Shown here: one piece after another, positions 1 through 12,050 of the stretch
Layout: each line of letters opens with the position of its first letter
Numbering within the stretch: the stretch's first letter is position 1
Assembly: GCA_963556145.1 (NCBI GenBank)
Contig: OY744461.1
Coordinates: 3,968,001 to 4,032,000, forward strand
Source: Hygrocybe punicea
Lineage: Eukaryota; Basidiomycota; Agaricomycetes; Agaricales; Hygrophoraceae
Reading direction: 5' to 3'
Length of the DNA: 64,000 nt
Made by a program: the position numbers and the translations under genes
Notes under the pieces: model-generated
Seen by the model: only the letters and a program-made list of their open reading frames with translations
The model's database searches: none
What the model was told of the DNA's origin: nothing

Positions 1-293
1 TAGGATGAATTTGAAGGGCTAGAAAAAAACAGGACACATCCTATGGTACATTAAAGTGTGTGCAAGGAGTTGTTACAAGTATGGGAGGAGTGTGTCCAAC
101 AAGTGAGAGAGAATAGTGCCAAGAATGACAGTAAGATCACGATCAAACCACCCAACAATGGATTCATCTCTTCAACGGTGTTATTACTCTCCTATTGGAC
201 ACACTCCTCTCGTACTTGTAACAACTCCTTGCACACACTTTAATGTACCATAGGATGTGTCCTGTTTTTTTCTAGCCCTTCAAATTCATCCTA
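1..293. mobile_element. Foldback MITE with ~100-bp terminal inverted repeats
   Basis: The first ~105 bases and the last ~105 bases of this stretch are reverse complements of each other with only a few mismatches. The outer ends read TAGGATGAATTTGAAGGGCT and its complement at 274-293. The ~85-bp centre is unpaired and no coding potential is seen. The structure is a hairpin-forming non-autonomous DNA element. The left edge coincides with the window edge, so a target duplication cannot be tested. Superfamily not determined. Confidence 0.75.
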
Positions 294-640
294 GGTGTCT
301 CGGGATGCCATTGAATGTCCATATGTCCCTAAGCTAGGCCAATAACACCATTCATTCATGCATAGCACTGGCTCCTCTTATATTTATGCTTCAATAATTT
401 TTTCAGAGGCTCTCCACGTTTGGGTAAGGGTTCTGTGAATTTCCTATAATTTCTAAACAACTGTAGAGCACAGTAGAAATTCATTTGCATCAGAAAATGC
501 ATGAATTCACATGTTTTGAATGAATAACCTGATCTGCAGGTTTGAAGAATGAACTGTTTGGCTTGATTATTTTTTTGGGGACAACTAAACATACATAGAT
601 TACATTAGACTATGCATTGTAGGCTCTAGGGGGGTATGTA
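294..640. other. Unannotated AT-rich spacer
   Basis: No gene, repeat or regulatory element that I can support. The one open frame here (356-592, minus) has no recognisable motif and AT-rich composition typical of spacer. Confidence 0.4.
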
Positions 641-1610
641 ATGGCCTACAGCTCAGAATTTTGCCCTGAGTACGTCAGCCACAGTGTTCGGCAGAATCCG
701 AACAGCAGTTCAACATCCGCTTTTGGAAATTGAACACGCCAGTGCTCAACCCTCGTCGTCGCCAATGATGCCACGCTCCGTCTGTGCATCCCTGTGTGCA
801 GTCTTACAAAGGTATGTGTCTTATAAGTGTTTTATTGCTATTACATGAAATGACCACATGTTTTGTGCAGGGAACCGCGCTGAGTCGGGCATCGTCAAAT
901 TTCAACACTCATGCCCACACCCACGCAAATACAATCGCCCCCGCCAATGCAATGCCGGCTAAAGGGTGAGATTCGAGGGCTGTGATGTAGATGATACAGC
1001 GGGAGGTAGTGCGCCCACCCTCGCTGCCAAGGTATGCATTTTTTTCGTATCTTTTACTTACTAACTATGGTTGTGCACACGCCCACACCTCTATCATGAC
1101 CATGATGGCACCCACATCCACACGCCAGGCAATTGCAGGGCACAACAGGATGAGGCAACCGCAGGAGCAGCAGCGACAGCAACAACAACGGTGGTAGCAA
1201 CAACAATGACAGCAGCAACGATGACAGCGGCAGCAACAACGAGGACCGCAGCAACAACAAGGATGGCAGCAACAACAAGGACGGCAGCAACAACGAGGAC
1301 GGCAGCAACAACAAGGACGGCAGCAACAATGAGGACGGCAGCAACAACAATGACAGCAGCAACAACGACGGCGGCAGCAAACAATGAGGGCGGCACCAAC
1401 AACGAGGGCGGCAATAGCAACAGCAACAGGGCCCAATGGCAGCAGGAACAACAGTGGCAACAACAGCAGCAGCGGGAAACGGCAGCGGTACAGCAGCAGT
1501 AGTGGCGATGGCAACAGCGGCGGCGGCAGTAACAGCCTCTACAGGCATGGCGCCGCATCATTGAGCATGCTGGCTCTAGTCGGCGGTGGGATATTCTTGT
1601 CGTAAGGTAG
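641..1610 (+). other. Low-complexity element with CAA/CAG/GAC repeats and a VVRPP exon
   Basis: A GC-rich, repeat-rich stretch. From about 1120 to 1540 it is dominated by CAA, CAG and GACGGCAGC units that are open in several frames on both strands, so frame length alone is no evidence for a protein. At 991-1031 a short plus-strand frame reads MIQREVVRPPSLPR and runs straight into a splice-donor-like GTATGC at 1032. The same peptide core followed by a donor recurs near 12870-12898 and 59300-59331, which suggests a shared transcribed module of non-autonomous elements. A plausible transposon end (CAGTGTTCGG near 680) is visible but no convincing partner. No function assigned. Confidence 0.45.
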
Positions 1611-1887
1611 ACTTAATACATCTACCCTGTATGCAAAAAGCGCGCCCCAAAATTATGAAAATTTCATTAATATATAGTACATCTTTGAGCTCATTGTGGG
1701 CGGCGATGCTGACGTGCATCGGGATTGTGAGCACCGGCGATAGCCGCAACTGATGGCGATGTCAATGAACCTTCACGTGCAGTGTCGGAAACATCCGATG
1801 TAACATCTTAGGTATCTAAATAACTTGTACTCAAAATGGTATATATGTGAGGATTTATTGGCAGTGTGCGAGATTACTAACTATCAA

Positions 1888-1932
1888 GCTAATTAGCTTG
1901 CCATATTGGGGGGTAATGGCAAGCTAATTAGC
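1888..1932. repeat. Perfect 17-bp inverted repeat (hairpin)
   Basis: GCTAATTAGCTTGCCAT at 1888-1904 is followed after 11 bases by its exact reverse complement at 1916-1932. Each arm contains the self-complementary AAGCTAATTAGCTT. This could be the border of a small element or a recombination product; function unknown. Confidence 0.6.
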
Positions 1933-1960
1933 AATGTTTCACGTGAGGTCGAGGTGGTAC

Positions 1961-2340
1961 TATGTGCATTAGAATTATTAATAATGCAAATAGAGAATAC
2001 TTGTCGAACAGGCCGAACACTGTTCGACAAGTGTTTGGCAGCTGTCTCAGGATTACCCTGCAGCATTGCCTTTGCAGAAACAATTGTACGAACAATATAC
2101 TGGATGTATCTGTGATGTAGCAAGATTTAATATGTGCATTGGAATTGTTGATAATGCAAACAGTGAATACTTGTCTGAACAGGCTGGTTCTAACACCATT
2201 TGACAAGCGTTTGACAGATGTCCCAGCATGAATCTGCAGCATTGCCCTTGCACAAACCATTGTATGAACAACATATCAAATATATCTGTGATGTATTAAA
2301 ATTTAATGTGTGCTTTGAATATATTAATAATGCAAACAGG
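1961..2340. repeat. Tandem repeat of ~170-175 bp, about 2.2 copies
   Basis: Three successive blocks begin with TATGTGCATT-like sequence (1961, 2131, about 2305) followed by AATGCAAAnAGnGAATACTTGTC. Each full unit carries CTGCAGCATTGCC and CTGTGATGTA. Units differ by many substitutions, so the array is old. Minus-strand open frames across it are a by-product of the repetition. Confidence 0.6.
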
Positions 2341-2698
2341 AAACTGACAAGGACTTTATATGATTAAATAATACTCAGATATCCAGTCACATCTTGAAAC
2401 TATTTGTGTCATTATTTCACTTGTGAACGTATTGCAGAAAATAATATTATATAAAATTGGTATTCATGGATTATGACGTGTGATTGCAAACATGTGAGTG
2501 TACAACATAATGATAATGGATGTCAATTGGTTCCATTCATCCTGAGGTTTGTCAAACGTCTTCAGGTTTCTATGACATCTTCACCATCGTCAGTCAACTG
2601 GACATAACCCACATTACATTTGATATTCATCCTGGTCATTGTATTGAGAGCAGGATGAGGTGCCTTCATTCGACCTATCATTGCATTCTGGATGTACA
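2341..2698. other. AT-rich spacer
   Basis: Nothing recognisable: no coding potential with a family signature, no tandem or inverted repeat. Confidence 0.35.
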
Positions 2699-3543
2699 TT
2701 AGTTACTATTCATTGAATTATTAGATATGTCTGTTACCTCAGTAAATTCGCTGTTGACCAGCGCTAATGAGCGCAGATTGAGTATCATCTTAAATTTGTC
2801 CTTCTTAACTGAAACTGCTGATACCATCATCTGGACTTCTACAATGTCACCAATCCTGAAGCAAGTCAGACTGGCAGGTACAAAGCTGTCATCTATATCA
2901 TTATCGATGGTCAAACTATTGTTGTGCTGAGCACTCACCAATGCCAACCTCCATCTGACATCAACTTGAAATAAAGAACCTCATTATCTGTCCCATGGAA
3001 GTATCGAGTATTGCTCATGGATGACAGTATACCTTTGGGATCGACATTGTGTTTGAATGGAATATGGTATGAAACTTTGTCATGTCGGCGATCGGTGAAG
3101 TATCGGGTGCCAATAGATAATGCAGTGTATTCGATATAGGTGGATGACATGAAGTCCAGCATTGCACGTTCTGGGAAAGTACGGGCCAGTTTCTGGTGTA
3201 AGATGTGGAGGTTGTCAAGGTACGATTCGAACAATGGTATGTTGAGACCTGTGATAAGGATGCTCTGATGAAGAAATGGTGTTTGATGTTCAGGTGGTCT
3301 GGAAAATATATGTATATCAATTGTTTATGATTCAAGTGATGGAACAATATACCTGCTGATGATTGGTGGTAGGTCTTTGGCCACCAATATCACCTGTAAG
3401 CTTAAGACAAGTTCTTCATGCATGATGGTATCAGTACTTGGCTGTGTAAGTTTCCAGCAATCCAGTGAGTCATTATGAACTACATTGATATTTGAAATCT
3501 GCAAATGTAATGAAACACAGTATACATCATAAAATTCGAACAT
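2699..3543 (-). pseudogene. Relic of an unknown basidiomycete gene (FRIGDIVEVQ motif)
   Basis: Minus-strand open pieces read in order: 3543-3325 (contains DSLDCWKLTQPSTD), 3234-2935 (contains VDPKGILSSMSNTRYFHGTD) and 2947-2699 (contains FRIGDIVEVQMMVSAVSVKK, then KFKMILNLRSLAL). Together they look like three exons of one protein, with frame breaks or unresolved introns near 3340 and 2940. From memory, the pattern of a GDIVEVQ strand followed by KFKM...LRSLAL occurs in uncharacterised basidiomycete proteins often found near transposons, but I know no function for it. No start codon or terminus can be fixed. Most likely a decayed, transposon-associated gene. Confidence 0.4.
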
Positions 3544-3619
3544 ACATTTGTAGCATTGGCGAGTTGACTGTCATCCACACCTTACAGTGTACCTTGTCCA
3601 TAAAACATGGGTCAGCCGA

Positions 3620-4900
3620 GATGGACAATTCCCACTTGAAGTGGGCCAGCCAACCATGGCTGACCAATATCTTTTCCCAAGGCAGATGGCTTGGCTGAGG
3701 GATACAGCTGGCCAGCCTGAGTGGGTTGGCCAACTAGGGGATATTTTCCCCAACCCAGCGGAGGTTTCAGCTTGCCATCAGACATGGGTTGGCTGACCCT
3801 CTGGGATATATTGGCTCCCCATCAGATGTGGGGTGGCCGACCAGTAGGGATATCTTAGCTGGCCATTAGGAATGGGTTGGCTGACCCTCGGCCGACCAGC
3901 AGGGATATGTTGGCTGCCCATCCAGCATGGGTTGGCCGACCATCTGCCATATATTGGCTACCCATCAGGCATGGGTTGGCCAACCCTCTGCCATATATTG
4001 TCTGCCCATCAGACCTGGGTTGGGCGACCGTCTGCCATATGATGGCTGCCCATCAGGCATGGGTTGGCTGACCGTCTGCCATATATTGGCTCCCCATCAG
4101 ACGTGGGGTGGCCGACTGTCTGCCATATATTGGCTGCCCATCAGACATGGGTTGGCCATTGGAATATATTGGCCACCCATCAGACGTGGGTTGGCTGACC
4201 CTCTGCCATATATTGGCTGGCCATCAGGCATGGGTTAGCTGACCCTCTGCCACATATTGGCTGGCCATCAGACATGGGTTGGCCAACCAGTAGCGATATC
4301 TTGGCTGGCCATTAGGAATGGGTTGGCTGACCCACTGTCATAGTTTGCTGCCCATCAGGCATGGGTTGGCTGACATATTGGAATATATTGGCTCCCCATC
4401 AGATGTGGGGTGGCCAACCAGTAGGGATATCTTAGCTGGCCATTAGGAATGGGTTGGCTGACCCTCAGCCGACCAGCAGGGATATGTTGGCTGCCCATCC
4501 GGCATGGGTTGGCCAACCCTCTGCCAACATATTGGCTGGCCATCAGACGTGGGTTGGCCAACCAGTAGGGATATCTTGGCTGGCCATTGGACCTGGGTTG
4601 GCCAACCCACTGGATATATTAGCTGGCTATATTGGCTGGCCATCAAGCATGGGTCAGCCAATCCACTGACATGTATGGGCATCACATCAAGCATGGGTTG
4701 GCCGACCAGTAGAGATATTTTGGCTGGCCAGAAAGCATGGGTTGGCCAACCCTCTGGCCAATATTGGCTAGCCATTAGCCTAGGTTGGTTGACTAGCCGA
4801 GAAATGTGGTTGACCAGCAATCCATTGGCTGGCCAGTCAGCATGGGTTGACCAACAGTGTGGGGTTAGTAAACTAATGGTCCTTGGCCTACCATGGAACC
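3620..4900. repeat. 44-bp minisatellite, about 29 units
   Basis: Tandem units of about 44 bp with consensus elements CATGGGTTGGCC, then GACCCTCTGCCATATATTGG, then CTGCCCATCAG. Many units carry the self-complementary GGTTGGCCAACC. Some units have a variant middle (AGTAGGGATATCTTAGCTGG). Unit-to-unit divergence is moderate, with C/T and G/A changes dominating. Open frames on both strands are created by the periodicity and are not taken as genes. Confidence 0.85.
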
Positions 4901-5499
4901 ACATCTTGTGGGAATTTGTTCATACTGGGAAATATTTTGCCCAACAAGCATGAGCTGGTTTTCACCAGAGGTTGTCATATCATCTAGCCAATAGGTGTGA
5001 ATGGGCAATCTGGGAGACTTATCTTGTCTGGTCAAGTTTCAGACAACCAAATACATGACAAGATGCTGGTTCAATCAAGTAAGATTCTTCTATGTACTCA
5101 AGTATTTTCATCTTCAGCAGATGTCTGAATATTATTTCCATGCACTGCCCAACTTTTCTGCCAGTGACTTAGGGTTAGGGTTAGAGGCGATAAAATTCAA
5201 TAAATACTCTATGCTGGCCAATAACACTTCACATTACATGCATAAAGTATAACAATTCGAAATAACAAATTTGAGTGTGAAAAGAACTCTTTGAAGAAAA
5301 CAAAGTTGCAAAGAAAAGTCATTCCATCTCAATCTTGAAGGAAGAGCTCTTCTCCTTTATGATCAAGACTGATTGACAAGAGAAGTAATGTCAAAATTTT
5401 TGCAAACACAGAACAATGAAAACACAAACAAAACACAATACAAGAAATTGAGACAAGTAAAATACATCACCTGTTGATGCAATGTCAATAATACAAGGA
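4901..5499. other. Spacer downstream of the minisatellite
   Basis: No gene recognised. An isolated GGGTTAGGGTTAG run at about 5170 resembles two telomere units but is too short to mean anything. Confidence 0.35.
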
Positions 5500-6030
5500 T
5501 TAATAATGAAAATGAGACTTACCCAATAAATTCTTGTCAATGCCACCAGGCCCGCTACAAGTAGGTTGCCTAGCCAGGAACTCAGGTGGATTCACCCTCC
5601 CTGAATTCCTAATCGACGACCCATGGTGACAAGCGTTCATTGCTGAGGACCCACCACCAATGGTTGGGCATGCAGAGATACCACAATATTCACTAAAAAT
5701 TAATCCTTGAACAAAGTATTGTGGGTAATCAGCTAACAGAAATCCCTTATCTGAATGCAAACATGACAAAGACAATACCTGACTGTGAAAAAAGCAACAG
5801 CAAATAGAGTAGCCCGTGAACAAATCCAAATGAAATCACATACCAGTCATGCCAATAACACTCCAGAATCTCTGGTTGTTGCCTGGTATAACAACCAAAG
5901 ATCCTGTAGTGTTATCAAAGGTGGCAGTGGTGGTAGTGAGGTAAGAAGCGCAATTTCAACGGCCGAATTGATGGTCCTGAACAGTCCCATCATCAGAAGA
6001 AAATGTCAACTGCATTTGATGGGCTTGTAA
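5500..6030 (-). other. Possible gene fragment of unknown identity
   Basis: A 109-residue minus-strand frame (5829-5500) includes GGGSSAMNACHHGSSIRN and a proline/glycine-rich tail (QPTCSGPGGIDKNLLGK). It has no family I can name. It sits just outside the left end of the long-inverted-repeat element and shows no similarity to the copia sequence beyond that element's other end. Could be a chance frame or a relic. Confidence 0.25.
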
Positions 6031-6164
6031 TTATTATTTGGTCTTGTAGTTATTTGTTCATGTGACCCGACTGTTGACTATGTCACCAGTAGACCCAGTT
6101 GTTTTGGTTAACCCAATTGCAGATATAGTTGCAAAAGGTAGGTACACACAGCCAAGTTGCTTGC

Positions 6165-6870
6165 TGGGGGGGTAGGTTAACCCAAAAGACAGCTCTTGCT
6201 GGGGAAATGTGGGGTGGTAGGTTGACCCAGGTACAGCTCTTGCTGGTCAAGGGTGGCTGGGTGGGTCAACCCGGTGTCAGCTCTGCCATGGGGTGGGTTA
6301 ACCCAGGACAGCTATTCTGGATTGGTTGGGTTGACCCAGGTCCAGTTTTTCAAGCAATGTGGGTTGACCTGGCTGCAGCTATTGCTGCAGCACTGGGTTG
6401 ACCATGGACCAGCTCTTGCTGCAGGCTTGGGTTGACCTGGGTCCAGCTGTTTCTGCAGCACTGGGTTGACCCGGGCCCAGCACTTCCTGCAGGGTAAGGT
6501 GGCTGGGGTCCAGGTATTGCTGCAGCACTGGGTAGACCCAGGTCCAGATATTGCTGCAGCACCGGGTTGACCCAGATCCAGCACTGGCTGCGGGCATTGG
6601 GTTGACCAGGATCCAGCTATTGCTGCAGCACTTGCTTTACTTAGGTACAGCACTTGCTGTAGGGTAGGTTGACTGGCATCTGGCCTTTCCTGTAGCATTG
6701 CATTGATTGCAGACCCACCCATGTAGCAGGAATGGGTACATGAGGGTCCAGCTATTGCTCCAATATTGGGTTGACATGGCTTTGCTCTTGCTGCAGAATT
6801 TGGTTGACCCTGGCCCAGCTCCCACTGCAGCATTCACTTGACCAGGGTCCAGCCTTTGCTGCAATGTGGG
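6165..6870. repeat. 34-bp minisatellite, left-arm copy
   Basis: Units of about 34 bp with the pattern GGGTTGACCC-AGGTCCAGCT-nTTGCTGCAGCACT, most regular from 6370 to 6860. The outermost units differ (GGTAGGTTAACCCAAAAGAC). The same array in reverse complement occupies 10470-10914 and 19617-20110. The long both-strand open frames here follow from the unit length and composition, not from a gene. Confidence 0.8.
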
Positions 6871-7332
6871 CCTATGTCAGTGCAACGGATTGCGCCACAT
6901 CTCACTCTGCCTGCATGTATTTAATGTTGACAACATTGACAGAGCTCACAGCAGCTCAAGCCAATATTTATTCAGAAACTGCCATATATATAAAATAATC
7001 AAAATATTTCAATCTGTACTGAACATAAATGTACCATTTAATATAATTTGAATGCAATTATTAAAAGCACAGGGAATAGCAAAATTACACAATTATTATT
7101 TTGACAATGCACAATATCTTACTTTTACTATCAGCTATCAGCCATTACAGGAGTTACTTATCCCTAATGACAATATATGGCAAAACCAGAAATTACCCAA
7201 TTTGGAATATTGTGCTTTTCTATTTAATATTGCTCAATTCTCTATTGGAATATATATAACCTCACTATTACTTAAAATACACACATACATTTAATGATTA
7301 TTAAAATACATAATTAAATAGTAAAGAGCAGG

Positions 7333-8030
7333 AGGCAGGTGGGTGGGTGTGGAGTGGGAGGAAGGGTGTAGGTGTGGGAGGAAGGTAGAAAGATGGGAGT
7401 GGGAGTGGAGGAAGGTGGGAGTGGAAGAAGGGAGTGGGAGAAGTAGGAAGGTGGGAAGGCAGCAGGGAAGGGCAGCAGGGAGAGGGAGTGGAAGGAGGAG
7501 TGGGAGGAGAGTGGGATGTACATACCTGTTGCATTCCCCTCATCCTCATCATCTTCATCTATGTCTCTGCCGTCCTCGTACCTGTCGTCTTCATCTACGT
7601 CTCCGCCGTCCCCATCCCCATTGTCCCTGTCCCCACATTCCGGTCCCTGTTGTTCCTGTTCCCCTTATTCCCCTCATCGTCACCACCGTCCTCATGGTCA
7701 TCATCATCCCCCCCAGTCCTCATCGTCCGCTGGATCGTCATCGTCATCTCCGTCATCCTGTCGTCTCCTTGCTGGCCGTCTCCATCCCCATCACCGTCCT
7801 CTGGTTCATATGTGCCCTTGCCATCGTCGTTGCTGCTGTGGCTGTCTTGGCCATCTGTCTCGGTTGTTGGTGCATCCTCATACCTGGCCTCACGGCCTCG
7901 TTTCCGTGGCCGTTTTCATCGGCATCCATTCTGTTTGCTGGGGTGGCTGTGGTGTTGTTTTTTGGGCTGGTGTTGGTTGCGGTTCGGGTTCACCTGTGTT
8001 TGTCGTGGGTGTACCTGCAATCATTAATAA
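7333..8030. repeat. Purine/pyrimidine-asymmetric simple-sequence block, left arm
   Basis: 7333-7515 is almost pure G/A on the plus strand (GTGGGAGGAAGG-type). It is followed by a TCATCxTC-rich stretch to about 7800 with a splice-donor-like ACATACCT (GTATGT on minus) at 7520-7527. The mirrored block on the right arm is 9480-10010. In minus sense the TCATC stretch would encode Asp/Glu-rich peptides, and the open frames in other senses are by-products. Confidence 0.6.
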
Positions 8031-9160
8031 TCATTAGCACACAACTCACAAAAAAATTACAAAAAGACCTACCTCAGGTACTCTTCTACACCCATTTCAT
8101 GTTGTTGAAAACTTAGGATTCAAACTCCAACCGGCAGTTACCAACTTCCCAAATGGGTTCGAGTTGCCAAACATGGAAGCGTGGCTGAAGTCCTTGAATC
8201 CTCTGGCATGCACAACAAGACATGTATACCCCAAGTGAGATCCTCAAAAGATGTAAATATAGTATACCTACTTTCATCTCAAATTTCATATTTTATTTGG
8301 CACTGCATAAAGAGCTATTCACAATTTATTCCATTCCTCTACCAGAATTTGCCCCTTAATGATCTAACTTTGTCTTAAAAGTCTGGAATTAATCTAAGGA
8401 GTACTTGAATAAGTACTCATTGTGGTACAAATAAGTGCCTGATTGTTGGTGGACCAGGACCTATGTTGCAGCCAGCAAATGCACAGAATTGTGCATTGTG
8501 GCTGGGCCACCAACCGAAGTCAAAATCCAAACTAGCTGCTTTACTTTGAACCTGTCATTTCTTAGCTACAACAGATGTCTGGGACCACCAAGTGCCAGGC
8601 ACTGATTATCAATACAATAGATACTTAACATAGTAGTTTCACAATTATTCTCATATTTTTCAGAGCAATATTGGTAATGTTGCACCTTAAGGGTCTGAAA
8701 TTGGCAGGGAGGTATTAATGAATCATGGATATCTCTCTATGTAGGCCATAATAAAATCCAAAATTTGGGGAGGATGTAGTTAGAGGCTAATTCTATCCCT
8801 ACATGGTGTTAAATGTGTTACACAGTTGTTGTGCTCTATGCAATTACACTGAGAAAAGTAAGATCTTGGTTACATATAAGGCAACTCGCACACATTTGGG
8901 CAATCGGCAACCTCCAGCGTGGGTTCAAATCGTCGCGTACTCCACAATGCATCCACGAGAACGGTGACAGCAACAACATCAAGTAGAAGGTAAGTACAAG
9001 TCTCAAAACTTACTATCTATTACTATGCTAACTAATATTGTTATTTTTATGTAGAAATTTCTCACTGCCATGCTGGGAATGCCCTGCAACACGCACACCT
9101 GCACCACGTCACATCAACACCCAACTCAAGGGCCAAACCAATGGATGGCAGGCAATGATG
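8031..9160. other. Central unpaired part of the long-inverted-repeat element
   Basis: This 1.1-kb stretch separates the inverted arms. It is AT-rich to about 8870, then GC-richer (8880-9000), ending in AGAAGGTAAGTACAAG, which resembles a splice donor. No transposase, no tRNA (the GGGTTCAAATC at about 8930 has no cloverleaf around it) and no conserved protein motif were found. Confidence 0.35.
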
Positions 9161-10060
9161 ACAACAAAGATGATGAGGGCAGAGACGGCTGGCCAGGGGA
9201 TGATGATGGGACGGAGAAGGATAACGATGGGATGACAGGATGATGGAGATGACAACTGGATGGAGAAGGATAGCGACAGGATGACAGGATGACGGGGATG
9301 AAGATGACCATCAGGGGGATGACAATGACAACCATCCAGGGGACGACAAGGACAATGACAGGTATGGAGCCGTGGATGACAATGACAATGACAACAATGA
9401 CAACAACAACAACAATGATGACAATAACAACAACAACAACAACAACAATGATGACGATGATGACGACGACGAGAACGACAGGGAATGGGAATGACAGGGA
9501 CGGGGACGATGGGGATGAGGATGGCGGAGATGCAGATGCAGACGACGAGGATGAGGATGGCGGAGACACAGATGCAGACGATGAGGATGAGGATGGCAGA
9601 GATGAAGATGAAGATGACGAGGATGAGGACGGTGGAGATGAAGACGAAGACAACGAGGACGAGGGCGGTGGAGATGCAGATGCAGACAACGAGGATGAGG
9701 TTGGTAGAGACAAAGATGAAGACGATGAGGATGAGGACAGTGGAGATGCAGATGATGGGGATGAGGACGGCAGAGACACAGACGATGAGGACAAGGATGA
9801 TGGGAACGAGAGAGGTATGTACATCCCACCCCTACTCCCACCCTTCCTTCCTCTCCCTCTCCCTCTCCCTCTCCCTCTCCCTCTCCATCTCCATCTCCGT
9901 CTCCATCTCTGTCTCCCTCCTGTCCTTCCCTCCTCCCCTCCGTCCTTACCCTTCTCCCACTCCCACTCCCACCCCCCACTGCCACTGCCACCTTCCTCCC
10001 ACTCCACACCCACCTACCTTCCTCTCATCTGCCTCCTGCTGTTGGTCATTTAATTATATA
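9161..10060. repeat. GAT/GAC/GAG simple-sequence block, right arm
   Basis: 9160-9810 is made of GATGAC, GACGATGAG and GCAGATGCAG units that would encode Asp/Glu-rich peptide on the plus strand, ending in GAACGAGAG followed by a donor-like GTATGTACAT. 9830-10010 is CTCCCT/CCCACT-rich. It is the inverted counterpart of 7333-7800. It may be a transcribed, spliced acidic exon, but composition alone keeps all frames open, so no gene is called. Confidence 0.5.
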
Positions 10061-10469
10061 TTTGGATAGAATAATCATTAAATTTACATGTCCATTTTAA
10101 GGAGTAGTGAGGTTATATGGATTCAAATTGGGAATTGAGTAATATTAAATAAAAAAGCACAATATTCCAAGTGGGATAGGTTCTGATTTTGGTATAGATT
10201 GTCATTGGGCATAAGGAGCTCCTGTAAGGGCTGAGGCTAAGGATGTGATATTGTGCATTTGCAAAAGAAGAATTTTGTTATTTTGTTATTGCTTGTGCTT
10301 GTGATAATTGCATTTCAAATTATATTACATGGGACATATATGTGATGTATAGATGGAGACATTCTGATTACTTTAGATGACAATTTCTCAATAAACAATG
10401 GATTTATCTGTTGTGAGCTCTGTCAATGTTGTCAATGTTGAATATGTCCTAGCAGACAGGTATGTGGCT

Positions 10470-10914
10470 CAATCCTGTGGACCAGCATGGGCCCACATTG
10501 CAGGAATGACTGGCCCTAGATCAACACAATCCTGCAGGAAGAGCTGGAGCCAGTGCTCCAGCAAGTGCTGGACCCTGGTCAACCTGAGCCTGCAGCGAGA
10601 GCTGGATCTGGGTAAACCCAGTTCTGCAGCAATAGCTGGAGCCAAGTCAACCTGCACTGCAGCAAGAGCTGGACCCAGGTCAAACTGGAGCTGCAGCAAT
10701 AGCTGGACCCAGGTCAACCTACCCTACAGCTGCTGGACCTGGGCCGACCCAGTGCTGCAGCAAGAGCTGGACCCTGGTCAACCCAAGCCTGCAGCAATAG
10801 CTGGACCCCGGTCAACCCAAGCCCCGCAGCAAGCGCTGGACCCAGGTCAACCCAGTGCTGCAGAAAGAGCTGGACCCTGGTCAACCCTAGTCTGCAGCAA
10901 TAGCTGGACCCCGG
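10470..10914. repeat. 34-bp minisatellite, right-arm copy, first part
   Basis: Same 34-bp units as at 6165-6870 but in reverse complement (CTGGACCCAGGTCAACCCAGTGCTGCAGCAATAG type). The array is cut at 10914 by insertion of the gypsy element and resumes at 19617. Confidence 0.8.
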
Positions 10915-11058
10915 TGGAGTAGGCACTAGTACTACTGAGGATCTCTGTATGTCTGCGTGTATCCTAGTCGGGATGATCTCTGTCTCTCTCTATCTACGCA
11001 TCTAAGTCTGAACATCACGTGATATGCTGACTAAGCATGTCACGTGCCTCTTACTACA
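10915..11058 (-). repeat. Gypsy 3' LTR and adjacent polypurine tract
   Basis: 144 bp, TGGAGTAGGC...ACTACA on plus. In element sense it follows the purine run GAAGGGGGTAGA (11059-11070), the expected second-strand primer. It differs from the 5' LTR mostly by CG versus TG/CA changes. Confidence 0.85.
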
Positions 11059-12050
11059 TCTACCCCCTTCGAAAAAAACTGCAGCATCCTCATCATGGAA
11101 GGCTCATCAACACTGCTCTGGCCATCTGTGATCTCCCCACTCCTCGGCTTCTCTGGGCTGCCAGCCATGTCAGACCCCGCAGTCCTAACTTGGGTCTTGT
11201 CTCTCCTCTGCTCCTCTACAATCATCCCTTCCTCCTCCTCCATCCTCAGCTTTTCACGTTCCTTCACTGCCGCCTCCACTATCCTTTGGGCAGCGGCCAG
11301 TTTTGTGCCCTCCCTCGGTATAAATGCGCAGAGCCACCTGGCATTGAATATCCCATCTATTAGGATACCATTGACTGTCTCAAGCCTGTACGAGTTACGT
11401 AGGTGCTGCGCAATGCGGTGGGGTTGTGACCATTTAGGTAGAAGCTTCCGCTCCACCTTGAAGGAGTTATCTAGATTGCTCCGGTAGATTTGGACCAGTT
11501 GACTGATTTCAAATATAACCTCACCAGGGTGCTTTTTCAATACTTTCTGATCAAAGGCCATCTTCCATCTCATTGTGTGCTGCAATGCTTCCTCGTATCC
11601 ATTGAGCCGCTGCTGCGCCGTGTACAACATGTGCATGTCAATGTTGTCTGGCCTGATCGTTGTCGTGCTCTCTGTTATGCTCATCTTTGGGGTGTTTATG
11701 GCCATGCCGAGAAGTATTTCTTTAGATGCAAATTTCAGTGATGGCAGTATGCGCCAGTTGATGCGCTGGACCACCTCGTCTAGATGATCTGGCCAATTTC
11801 TTGGTAGTAGCTCCCAATTCATGTTCTGAAACTCATCTGTGTCTTCACCCAGCTCCGGTGCACAGAGGTGCTTTAATACATGCAGCAGAAGCTTGTTGGT
11901 GTTCTCAACCAACCCGTTTATCCAGGGTGCATATGCAGCGATGATGTGTGGGGATGTCCCCCATTCTGTGCACAGGTTTCGCACTTCCGTGTTATCGAAG
12001 TGTGAGCCGCCATCCGTCATGAACATCTCAGATGGTGCGTATCCATGAAA
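11040..12050 (-). pseudogene. Gypsy integrase, C-terminal half of the core and tail
   Basis: Minus-strand frame containing the second catalytic aspartate in EMFMTDGGSHFDN, the catalytic glutamate in INGLVENTNKLLLHVLK, and a long C-terminal part with the SQPHRIAQHLRNSYRLE stretch that ends integrases of this group. The N-terminal half lies at 14348-14915, beyond the inserted hAT element. The DNA around 12043-12050 (CCATGAAA) is the duplicated target of that insertion. The frame to 14348 onward is continuous only after one single-base shift near 14390. Confidence 0.85.

Noticed and set aside
1054..1605. Several 70-165-residue open frames on both strands
   Set aside because: All are translations of CAA/CAG/GAC repeats; every frame is open because of composition, and none has a non-repetitive conserved part.
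5165..5190. TTAGGGTTAGGG-like telomere repeat
   Set aside because: Only about two units, no other subtelomeric sign; chance occurrence.
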